Source: Candidatus Alloscillospira gallinarum (GTDB taxonomy: Bacteria > Bacillota > Clostridia > Oscillospirales > Oscillospiraceae). From it: a stretch of DNA of 9,615 nt. The stretch covers positions 1 to 9,615 of the forward strand of contig CAJFTV010000028.1 in the NCBI GenBank assembly GCA_904420055.1, written 5' to 3'. The position numbers and the translations under genes are program-made. Of the stretch, positions 1-4,902 are shown in pieces. How positions within the stretch are numbered: position 1 is the stretch's first letter; each line of letters opens with the position of its first letter. The notes under the pieces are model-generated. The model ran no database searches, was not told where the DNA came from, and saw nothing but the letters and a program-made list of their open reading frames with translations.

Positions 1-34
1 CTTTTGGGGTGTTTTTTCTTTGCCTTGCAATACC

Positions 35-89
35 TTCATCTAACGCAAAATGCCCCAGCATCTAACGAGCATCTAACGGATTTCTACCG
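35..89. repeat. Helically phased 11-bp direct repeats (TCTAACG core)
   Basis: The 11-mer AGCATCTAACG occurs twice in direct tandem (57-67 and 68-78). A copy differing only in its first two bases lies exactly two units upstream (35-45), and a degenerate unit ending TCTACCG follows at 79-89. The intervening unit at 46-56 does not match. An 11-bp period puts all copies on one face of the helix. Direct repeats with about 11-bp spacing are typical binding sites of OmpR/PhoB-family response regulators, so this is plausibly an activator or repressor site for the promoter at 160-188. That function is inferred. Confidence 0.5.
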
Positions 90-110
90 CCGGCCCGAAA
101 ATCATCTGCT

Positions 111-140
111 GTAATGTGTTTGCGGTTATTGCAAAATTAC
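111..140. repeat. Imperfect inverted repeat upstream of reductase promoter
   Basis: GTAAT (111-115) and TTTGC (119-123) pair with GCAAA (131-135) and ATTAC (136-140). This gives ten paired bases interrupted by a 3-nt bulge (116-118) and a 7-nt loop. A further ATTAC lies at 146-150. It sits about 20 bp upstream of the -35 element at 160, a position suited to a regulator site. No T-tract follows on either side, so it is unlikely to be a terminator. Confidence 0.4.
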
Positions 141-159
141 CTGGTATTACAATAGGGCA

Positions 160-188
160 TTGACCTTTTAACAGCGGGATTATAAAAT
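160..188 (+). promoter_or_regulatory. Sigma-A-type promoter of the FMN reductase gene
   Basis: A -35 element TTGACC (160-165) and a -10 element TAAAAT (183-188) are separated by 17 nt, each matching five of six consensus bases. The expected start point is near 195, giving a leader of about 30 nt before the ATG at 226. Confidence 0.6.
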
Positions 189-225
189 AAAAAAGCCGCT
201 AATATTTACAGAATGGAGATTTTCT

Positions 226-774
226 ATGAAAACACTTTTTATAAATGCATGTATACGTGAAAATTCAAGGACGCTGTCCCTGTGCCGGGAGTATATAAGC
301 CGCAGATGTGAAGGGGAGGTGCGGGAACTTGAGCTTGCAGGCCTTGGCCTTCAGCCCTTTGACCTTAATATGCTTACAAAGCGTGAGGCAGACATAGCTG
401 CGGAGGATTTTTCAGACAGGGAATACGACCTTGTAAAAGAGTTTGTCACGGCAGATGAGATAGTAATTGCCGCACCGTTTTGGGATTTTTCGTTTCCAGC
501 GATGCTTAAAGTGTATCTTGAGCACATATGTGTCAACAAAGTTGCCTTTAAATATGTGGACGGCCGACCGGTGGGGCTTTGCCGGGCCAGGAAGCTGAGT
601 TATTTTGTGACTGCCGGCGGGTTTATCGGGGAGAACAGCTCACTTGAAAAATATCTGGAGGAGATGTGCAACCTTTTAGGTATTCCGGAAGTTCGGCTAT
701 ATAAGGCTGAGGGGCTTGATATTTACGGAAACGATGTAGATGAGATACTTGGGCGGACTATCCGGGAATTTTAA
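226..774 (+). CDS. FMN-dependent NAD(P)H reductase / azoreductase-like flavodoxin-fold protein
   Basis: This is a 182-aa cytosolic flavodoxin-fold protein of the NAD(P)H-quinone/azoreductase (AzoR/AcpD-like) type, expected to transfer electrons from NAD(P)H through bound FMN to quinones, azo dyes or similar acceptors. The N-terminal strand and loop (residues 3-18, NACIRENSRTLSL) match the FMN phosphate-binding loop. Residues 84-100 (PFWDFSFPAMLKVYLEH) correspond to the family's P-[MF]-[YW]-N/D-F-x-[IF]-P segment that contacts the flavin. TAGGFIG (129-135) corresponds to the second flavin loop. The length is slightly below the usual ~200 aa, the C-terminal part being short. ATG 226 is chosen because GGAG (215-218) lies 7 nt upstream. 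It has its own promoter and is followed 14 nt later by a truncated frame and a strong terminator. The physiological substrate cannot be read from the sequence. Confidence 0.85.
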   Translation: MKTLFINACIRENSRTLSLCREYISRRCEGEVRELELAGLGLQPFDLNMLTKREADIAAEDFSDREYDLVKEFVTADEIVIAAPFWDFSFPAMLKVYLEHICVNKVAFKYVDGRPVGLCRARKLSYFVTAGGFIGENSSLEKYLEEMCNLLGIPEVRLYKAEGLDIYGNDVDEILGRTIREF

Positions 775-788
775 TCGAGGATATTGTA

Positions 789-890
789 ATGGTTAGAGAA
801 ATTCGTGAAAATGAAATAGAAAAATATGTTATGGGAGCGTCCCGAATGATATTTCATTCGGGACGCTCTTTTAAACTATGCCCGTTGTAA
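789..890 (+). pseudogene. 33-codon ORF, probable truncated gene stump running through a terminator
   Basis: This ATG-started frame encodes 33 aa, beginning MVREIRENEIEKYV. It has GAGG (777-780) 8 nt upstream and begins only 14 nt after the reductase stop codon. The first fourteen residues resemble the N-terminal strand and helix of GNAT-type acetyltransferases (an I-R-E-I...E-I-E-K-Y pattern). From about codon 16 the frame consists of the terminator hairpin at 835-868 and ends at TAA 888-890. A ribosome-ready start followed at once by a terminator suggests that most of a second operon gene was lost by deletion. It could instead be a chance frame or a short real peptide. The GNAT resemblance is judged by eye only. 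Confidence 0.35.
835..872 (+). terminator. Rho-independent terminator of the reductase unit
   Basis: A perfect 15-bp stem (835-849 with 854-868) closes a 4-nt TATT loop and is followed by four T residues (869-872). The stem is GC-rich at its base (GAGCGTCCCG...). It ends the transcript of the FMN reductase gene and the short frame after it. Confidence 0.85.
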
Positions 891-915
891 ATGATAATCT
901 ATACACCATAACTAT

Positions 916-944
916 TTGCCATTTTCCGTAATACAATATATAAT
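916..944 (+). promoter_or_regulatory. Sigma-A-type promoter of the C39 peptidase/GNAT operon
   Basis: TTGCCA (916-921, five of six consensus matches) and a perfect TATAAT (939-944) are separated by 17 nt. Transcription should begin near 951, leaving a leader of about 65 nt before the ATG at 1017. The leader contains an extra purine-rich GGAGGGG (968-974) without a start codon at usable distance. Confidence 0.7.
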
Positions 945-1016
945 CTTAATATAAGCATGATTTTCGCGGAGGGGACAGTTCTTTTCTGATTTTAAATTTA
1001 AGGAAGGAAGTGCACC

Positions 1017-1808
1017 ATGAGACGTTTGCAAATTTATAAAACAAAAATATCACGCGGGATCCGGCTTTTGGGATTTGTGATTGTAATTATTGCAATACTG
1101 GGACTTGTCCGCTCGTTTGCGGCTCCGCCGCAGCCGGTTTCAAGGCCAAAGCCATGTGTGGCCAGAGAATACGGCGTGTACTCCCGCCAGACCAACATAG
1201 AGACAGCGCCAATTCAGTATTCGCCTGTTGAGCTGATGCTCCAGTACCCGGAGCTTCCAAACGGGTGCGAGATTACAAGCCTGGCGATGGTTCTGACGGC
1301 AGCGGGGTATCCTGTTGACAACGTGACTCTTTATGAGGATTATCTGCCGCGGCAGGAGCTGCTGTTGACGGTTGAAGGGCTCACAGGGTCTGACCCTGAG
1401 GAGTTTTATATAGGTGATGCCGCAGACAGTACGGGCTTGTACTGTTTTGAAGGACCGGTTATACAGGCGGCAAATGAGTATCTGGCCGACTGTGGCAGCC
1501 CATATTCAGCTGTTTCTATAAGCGGATTGAGCCAGACGCAGCTTGAGGAATACGTAGTTGCAGGGACGCCTGTAATAACGTGGGTAACGCTGGGCTATGA
1601 CGCGCCAAGCTACAGCCAGACGTATTGGCTGCTGGAAGACGGTGAGGAATATTACCCGTATGTCAATCTCCACTGTGTGGTTTTGGTTGGTATAAATGAC
1701 GGCCAGTATGTAGTAGCGGACCCGATTAACGGGGTGACAGAAGTGACGCCGGAGGCGTTCTGGTCCAGCTTTGAGGCGATGGGAAGCAGAGCGGTTATTA
1801 TTGAGTGA
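1017..1808 (+). CDS. Membrane-anchored C39-like cysteine peptidase (peptidase_C39_2 type)
   Basis: This 263-aa protein has a basic N-terminus, one membrane segment (about residues 14-33) and an extracytoplasmic papain-like domain, so it should act outside the cell, held to the membrane. The nucleophile segment YPELPNGCEITSLAMVL gives Cys84, with Gln76 as a likely oxyanion residue. The second half has His219 in LHCVVLVGIND and Asp235 in YVVADPINGVTE, completing a Cys-His-Asp triad in the order of the C39-like family. No cleavage site is obvious after the membrane segment, so an anchor is more likely than a released form. ATG 1017 has AGGAAGG (1001-1007) 9 nt upstream. A GNAT gene overlaps its stop codon by 4 nt, so the two are translationally coupled. 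Family members occur widely in Clostridia, mostly without known substrates. The substrate here is unknown, with peptide or cell-wall-linked targets possible. Confidence 0.85.
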   Translation: MRRLQIYKTKISRGIRLLGFVIVIIAILGLVRSFAAPPQPVSRPKPCVAREYGVYSRQTNIETAPIQYSPVELMLQYPELPNGCEITSLAMVLTAAGYPVDNVTLYEDYLPRQELLLTVEGLTGSDPEEFYIGDAADSTGLYCFEGPVIQAANEYLADCGSPYSAVSISGLSQTQLEEYVVAGTPVITWVTLGYDAPSYSQTYWLLEDGEEYYPYVNLHCVVLVGINDGQYVVADPINGVTEVTPEAFWSSFEAMGSRAVIIE

Positions 1809-2275
1809 GTTATATGGAAACTTTGAAGATAATAAAAATCAGGGAAAACAACAGTTTAATAAAAGCTGCCGCACATTGGTTTCATAAGAAGTGGGGAATT
1901 GAAGAGACGGAGTACAGGGACAGCATGGAAAGCTGTATATCCGGCAGCGGGCCGGTGCCGCAATGGTATATAGTGTCCGACGGCAAGGACATTGTAGCAG
2001 GCGCCGGCGTGATTGAAAATGATTTCCATGAGAGAAGTGACCTTGCTCCGAATGTGTGCGCCCTGTTTGTTGAGGAGCCGTACCGCTGCCGCGGGATTGC
2101 CGGAAGGCTTCTCAGGTTTATATGTGCGGACTTTGAGGTTATGGGAATAGATACGCTATATCTTATTACCGAACATACTTGTTTTTATGAGAGATACGGC
2201 TGGAAATTTCTCTGCACGGCCCCCTGGACAGGGGAGCCCGGAGAGGGCCGGGTGTACGTGTACAAAAGCCGGTAA
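1805..2275 (+). CDS. GNAT-family N-acetyltransferase
   Basis: This predicted cytosolic acetyl-CoA-dependent acyltransferase has 156 aa. The core acetyl-CoA site is seen in NVCALFVEEPYRCRGIAGRLL (residues 83-103): a beta-4 strand followed by the R/Q-x-x-G-x-A pyrophosphate loop (RCRGIA, 94-99). The C-terminal TCFYERYGWKFL (125-136) is the usual beta-5/alpha-4 segment with the conserved Tyr before the GW/GF turn. GTG 1805 forms a GTGA overlap with the peptidase stop codon. ATG 1814 is an equally plausible start that removes three residues. Neither has a strong ribosome site, so translation probably depends on ribosomes finishing the peptidase gene. It is the last gene of its unit, before the terminator at 2289. 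The acceptor substrate cannot be assigned; the link to an extracellular peptidase is only positional. Confidence 0.85.
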   Translation: MSYMETLKIIKIRENNSLIKAAAHWFHKKWGIEETEYRDSMESCISGSGPVPQWYIVSDGKDIVAGAGVIENDFHERSDLAPNVCALFVEEPYRCRGIAGRLLRFICADFEVMGIDTLYLITEHTCFYERYGWKFLCTAPWTGEPGEGRVYVYKSR

Positions 2276-2288
2276 TGTTTAAGAATAG

Positions 2289-2314
2289 AAAGGACGGGAT
2301 TACCGTCCTTTTTT
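2289..2314 (+). terminator. Rho-independent terminator after the GNAT gene
   Basis: A 9-bp perfect stem, AAAGGACGG (2289-2297) with CCGTCCTTT (2303-2311), encloses a 5-nt loop and runs into a T-tract extending to 2314. It lies 14 nt after the GNAT stop codon and ends the peptidase/GNAT transcript. Confidence 0.85.
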
Positions 2315-2341
2315 ATTGCAGTTTTGGCGGTGCCCGGATAT

Positions 2342-2382
2342 AAAAAAGACTATCGCCAACAAAATCCGTTGTGACGATAGTC
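2342..2382 (-). terminator. Rho-independent terminator of the ribbon-helix-helix gene
   Basis: Read on the minus strand, GACTATCG pairs with CGATAGTC (plus coordinates 2375-2382 and 2348-2355). An inner CAAC/GTTG pairing lies inside it, and a run of six T residues (2342-2347 on the plus strand as A) follows. The hairpin begins inside the stop codon of the gene it terminates. Confidence 0.8.
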
Positions 2383-2563
2383 AGGTCTCTTCCTCTGTAA
2401 TGTCCTCCATATTTGAAAGGGCGTATTGAATCATCTGATTTATGAGTTCATTCCGGCTTATACCTACGCTTGCCGCCCTACTGTCTACTTTTTTCAGCGT
2501 TTCAAGTGGTATCCGCATGGAGATTACTTCTTTTTCAGGCTTGCGAGCAACAAATTTTTCCAA
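2381..2563 (-). CDS. Small ribbon-helix-helix (CopG/Arc-like) DNA-binding protein
   Basis: This 60-aa protein carries a single ribbon-helix-helix fold: strand KEVISMRIP (11-19), helix A LETLKKVDSRAASVG (20-34) and helix B ISRNELINQMIQYALSNM (35-52), then a short acidic tail. Alternating strand residues contact the DNA major groove in this family and the protein dimerises. An open frame extends upstream to 2761 but encodes aromatic-rich, low-quality sequence. TTG 2563 is chosen because AGAGGTGG lies 8 nt before it and the predicted protein then begins at the domain. A GTG just upstream and an ATG at Met16 are less likely. It stands alone between its own promoter candidate and terminator with no toxin gene beside it, so it is probably a transcription factor rather than an antitoxin. 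Its target may be its own AT-rich upstream region (inference). Confidence 0.7.
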   Translation of the reverse strand: MEKFVARKPEKEVISMRIPLETLKKVDSRAASVGISRNELINQMIQYALSNMEDITEEET

Positions 2564-2685
2564 TAATCTCACCACCTCTATTGCATATTGTATTCTTTTC
2601 TGGTAAGATATGAAATATTCTAAAAAAGATATCAAAAATTGAATACAAACAAAATTGTAATGTGAGCGGCGCACTAATACCCGTT

Positions 2686-2712
2686 TTGATATATAAAATG
2701 AGATGGTATAAT
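2686..2712 (+). promoter_or_regulatory. Orphan promoter-like element pointing antisense to the reductase gene
   Basis: A perfect TATAAT (2707-2712) is preceded by TGG, making an extended -10 motif, with TTGATA (2686-2691) as a -35 at a short 15-nt spacing. A transcript would start near 2719. It contains no usable open frame and would run antisense to the 3' end of the aldo/keto reductase mRNA. It may be real or a by-product of AT-richness. Confidence 0.35.
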
Positions 2713-2801
2713 TGCGGTACATGAGGTATTGTATTTGCAGCTGAAAAGGCGGGAAATTCAAATAAACGACGTGATATAAGGCCGTGAAATAACAGGCACA
2801 G

Positions 2802-2829
2802 AAAAAATCCGCCGCGGTTGGGCGGCGGA
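2802..2829 (-). terminator. Rho-independent terminator of the aldo/keto reductase gene
   Basis: On the minus strand a GC-only 7-bp stem (2822-2828 with 2809-2815), extended by an outer A-T pair, closes a 6-nt loop and is followed by six T residues (A-tract 2802-2807 on the plus strand). It lies about 40 nt after the stop codon. Confidence 0.85.
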
Positions 2830-2865
2830 ATAGAAATGCATTATGGATTTTGTATGTAAGGGAGA

Positions 2866-4026
2866 TTAGTTTTTAAACTCTTCCGGTATTTTCTCAATTA
2901 TCTCAGAGAACTCCTTCATAATATTGGGAGTGTCAATATCCTGGGGACAGTGGCTTTTGCACAGTCCGCAGCCGATACAGTTTTTGGGGTCGTTTTTCTC
3001 TCCGCCCCGGAGCAGAGTGCGGACGGTGTTGCCCCGCTGGAAATCGTTGTCGGAAATTGAAATGTCATTATAAGCCGAGAGTATTTCCGGAATATTCAGC
3101 TCTCTGGGACATTCGCTGCAGTAGCGGCAGGCGGTGCAGGGGACGGTAAACTTTGAGGAAAATGATTTTTTTGCCGCCTCAAGGGCCTCAAGCTCTTTTT
3201 CTGTCAGCGGGTCCGGGCTGCTGAATATGGAGAGGTTTTCCTTGAGCTGGTCAAGGTTGCTCATGCCGGAGAGAATTACCTGGAGGTTATGGAGGGGCTG
3301 AAGCCACCGAAATGCCCAGGAGGATATGCTCCGCCCGGGAGCCGCATTTTTCAGTATGGCGTTTGATGCCTCGTCCAAATCCGAGAGGCGGCCGCCGCGG
3401 CAGGGCTCCATGACCATAACTGGTATGCCAAGACTCTCCAAAATCTCATACTGCTTTTTGGCGTTCTGGTACTCCCAGTCAAAATAGTTTAGCTGAATCT
3501 GCGCAAAATCCCACTTTCTCAGCTTGGCAAATTTTTCAAGGTTTTCCGGGCCGCAGTGGGAGGAAAATCCCAGACGCTTTATTTTTCCGAGACGCTGCTG
3601 TTCCTCTAAAAACGGGATAACCCCGATTTCCGGGTCCATAAATATACCTATGCAGTTGTCGTTTACACCGTGGCACAGGTAAAAATCAAAATATTCCACC
3701 TGACAGCGCTCAAGCTGTTCGGCAAATATGCGCTCAACATCGGCTCGGGTCTTTAAGTTAAAGCTGGGCATTTTGGTAGCCAGATACCATGTGTCCCTGG
3801 GGTATTTTTTAAGCGCCTGGCCGATAAAGGTTTCAGAGTCGCCGCTGTGGTATAAGTACGCCGTGTCGTAGTAATTGATGCCGTTTTCATAGGCATAATC
3901 GATTAGCGCCTGGGCTTTTTCATAGTCCACCGGGTCCCCCGGGCCGCCTACGGTGGGCAGGCGCATGCAGCCCATGCCGAGAAGTGAGGTTTTTATGCCG
4001 GTATCTTTATATGGCCTGTAAATCAT
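2866..4026 (-). CDS. Aldo/keto reductase with C-terminal ferredoxin-like 4Fe-4S domain
   Basis: This 386-aa cytosolic oxidoreductase has two parts. Residues 1-290 form the aldo/keto reductase barrel, with the tetrad visible as Asp54 and Tyr59 (YYDTAYLYH), Lys85 (LATKMP) and His119 (YLCHG). The C-terminal ~90 residues hold two four-cysteine motifs: CxxCxxCxxCP at 297-307 and CxxCxxCxxxCP at 350-361, enough for two 4Fe-4S clusters. This barrel-plus-ferredoxin form is common in anaerobic Firmicutes and Archaea and may draw electrons from ferredoxin as well as NAD(P)H; the substrate is unknown. ATG 4026 is chosen because GGAGG stands 7 nt upstream. An in-frame extension to 4113 would cover the promoter and has no ribosome site. 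It is transcribed singly from the promoter at 4061-4089, divergent from the ABC exporter operon, and ends at its own terminator. Confidence 0.9.
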   Translation of the reverse strand: MIYRPYKDTGIKTSLLGMGCMRLPTVGGPGDPVDYEKAQALIDYAYENGINYYDTAYLYHSGDSETFIGQALKKYPRDTWYLATKMPSFNLKTRADVERIFAEQLERCQVEYFDFYLCHGVNDNCIGIFMDPEIGVIPFLEEQQRLGKIKRLGFSSHCGPENLEKFAKLRKWDFAQIQLNYFDWEYQNAKKQYEILESLGIPVMVMEPCRGGRLSDLDEASNAILKNAAPGRSISSWAFRWLQPLHNLQVILSGMSNLDQLKENLSIFSSPDPLTEKELEALEAAKKSFSSKFTVPCTACRYCSECPRELNIPEILSAYNDISISDNDFQRGNTVRTLLRGGEKNDPKNCIGCGLCKSHCPQDIDTPNIMKEFSEIIEKIPEEFKN

Positions 4027-4060
4027 TGTCTTACCTCCGATAATTCTTAATTTTATAAAA

Positions 4061-4089
4061 ATTGTATAGTATTTGTCCCTTGAGGTCAA
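4061..4089 (-). promoter_or_regulatory. Sigma-A-type promoter of the aldo/keto reductase gene
   Basis: On the minus strand TTGACC (plus 4084-4089) and TACAAT (plus 4061-4066) are separated by 17 nt. Both match five of six consensus bases. The leader to the ATG at 4026 is about 30 nt. The -35 lies only 8 bp from the -35 of the opposite promoter. Confidence 0.75.
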
Positions 4090-4113
4090 GAATACCCTTG
4101 ACAACGTGGACAA
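4073..4113. repeat. Imperfect inverted repeat spanning two divergent promoters
   Basis: The left arm is TTGTCC-N6-GTCAAG (4073-4090) and the right arm is CTTGAC-N5-GGACAA (4097-4113), with a 6-nt centre. The inner GTCAAG/CTTGAC pairing partly reflects two -35 elements of TTGAC type facing away from each other. The outer TTGTCC/GGACAA pairing is not explained by that. A single regulator bound here would cover both -35 regions and could control both transcription units together (inference). Confidence 0.5.
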
Positions 4114-4126
4114 TATTTATTATCTT
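4098..4126 (+). promoter_or_regulatory. Sigma-A-type promoter of the ABC exporter operon
   Basis: A perfect TTGACA (4098-4103) lies 17 nt before TATCTT (4121-4126, four of six matches). The start point should be near 4133, leaving a leader of about 25 nt that contains the AAGGAG ribosome site (4143-4148) of the ATPase gene. Confidence 0.7.
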
Positions 4127-4157
4127 GTAGACACTTTTAAAGAAGGAGAATACCCAA

Positions 4158-4862
4158 ATGCTGAGAATTGAAAACCTTTCAAAGAGCTTTGGACAGAAAA
4201 AGGCGGTTGACGACCTTTCCCTGCACATAAATCCCGGTGAGATATACGGATTTATCGGCCATAACGGCGCCGGAAAGACCACAACTATTAAATCTGTCTG
4301 CGGAATTTTAAAGTTTGACAGAGGTGAGATATACATAAACGGGAAGTCCATAAAAACAGACCCAATGGCCTGTAAAATGGATATGGCTTATCTGCCGGAT
4401 AATCCGGACCTCTATGAGTTCCTGTCGGGTATAAAATACTTGAATTTTATAGCTGATATATATGGAGTGGACGCAAAGACCCGCCAGGAGCGCATAAAAA
4501 AGTACGGAGATATGTTTGAGCTGACAGGCGACCTGGGACAGCCGGTCTCCGCATATTCCCACGGTATGAAGCAGAAGCTTGCTATAATCTCGGCCCTTAT
4601 ACACGACCCGAAGCTGATGGTCATGGACGAGCCCTTTGTGGGACTGGACCCCAAGGCCACACACCTTTTAAAACAGGTAATGCGTGAAAAATGTGACCGT
4701 GGACACGCGGTGTTCTTCTCCACCCATATCCTTGAGGTGGCGGAAAAGCTCTGTGATAAGGTAGCGATTATAAAGGGCGGCCGGCTTATAGCCTCCGGCT
4801 CAATGGAAGAGATTACAAAGGACGATTCCCTCGAGGACGTATTCTTAGAGCTTACCGAGTGA
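4158..4862 (+). CDS. ABC transporter ATP-binding protein (ABC-2 exporter type)
   Basis: This 234-aa nucleotide-binding subunit should sit on the cytoplasmic face and power the permease encoded next. The motifs are complete: Walker A GHNGAGKTT (34-42), signature SHGMKQK (134-140), Walker B LMVMDEP (153-159), D-loop GLDP (162-165) and switch His190 in STHIL. At the Q-loop position the sequence reads YLPDNPDLYEFLS, a variant seen in the CcmA/drug-export branch rather than a classical Gln. The length is typical of single-domain ATPases of ABC-2 exporters. ATG 4158 has GGAG (4145-4148) 9 nt upstream. It is the first gene of a two-gene operon, 40 nt before the permease. The exported substrate (antimicrobial, lipid or peptide) cannot be told from sequence. 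No histidine kinase or regulator gene accompanies the pair. Confidence 0.93.
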   Translation: MLRIENLSKSFGQKKAVDDLSLHINPGEIYGFIGHNGAGKTTTIKSVCGILKFDRGEIYINGKSIKTDPMACKMDMAYLPDNPDLYEFLSGIKYLNFIADIYGVDAKTRQERIKKYGDMFELTGDLGQPVSAYSHGMKQKLAIISALIHDPKLMVMDEPFVGLDPKATHLLKQVMREKCDRGHAVFFSTHILEVAEKLCDKVAIIKGGRLIASGSMEEITKDDSLEDVFLELTE

Positions 4863-4902
4863 TTTTGTCCGTTTCGGAAAAATAGATTTTCGGAGGTTTC
4901 AA

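Larger units (their letters stand above)
2564..2865. other. AT-rich intergenic region with divergent promoter-like elements
   Basis: This 302-nt gap contains no convincing gene. It holds the ribosome site and promoter candidates of the minus-strand ribbon-helix-helix gene: a TACAAT -10 candidate at 2587-2592, and a TTGATA -35 candidate at 2630-2635. It also holds a plus-strand promoter-like element (2686-2712) with no gene after it, a 9-bp inverted repeat (ATATCAAAA 2629-2637, TTTTGATAT 2684-2692), and the terminator of the aldo/keto reductase (2802-2829). Longer open frames here look like chance frames. Confidence 0.5.

Noticed and set aside
1..34. T-rich stretch at the left edge as the tail of an upstream terminator
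   Set aside because: The T-run at 12-20 could follow a hairpin, but any stem would lie outside the window, so it cannot be supported.
898..915. Sequence loosely resembling a DnaA box (CTATACACC)
   Set aside because: It has two mismatches to the TTATNCACA consensus, is a single copy, and no AT-rich unwinding region or dnaA gene is present.
957..989. 10-codon frame MIFAEGTVLF in the peptidase leader, with a GGGGACAGTTC segment resembling some REP-type repeats
   Set aside because: There is no ribosome site before the ATG, and a single copy without a partner hairpin is too little to call a repeat element.
2564..2761. N-terminal extension of the ribbon-helix-helix frame to 126 aa
   Set aside because: The extra 66 residues are aromatic-rich, lie in an AT-rich promoter region and lack a ribosome site, whereas AGAGGTGG precedes the TTG at 2563.
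4027..4113. 29-residue N-terminal extension of the aldo/keto reductase
   Set aside because: It would cover the promoter, has no ribosome site, and the barrel domain begins normally at the ATG at 4026 behind GGAGG.
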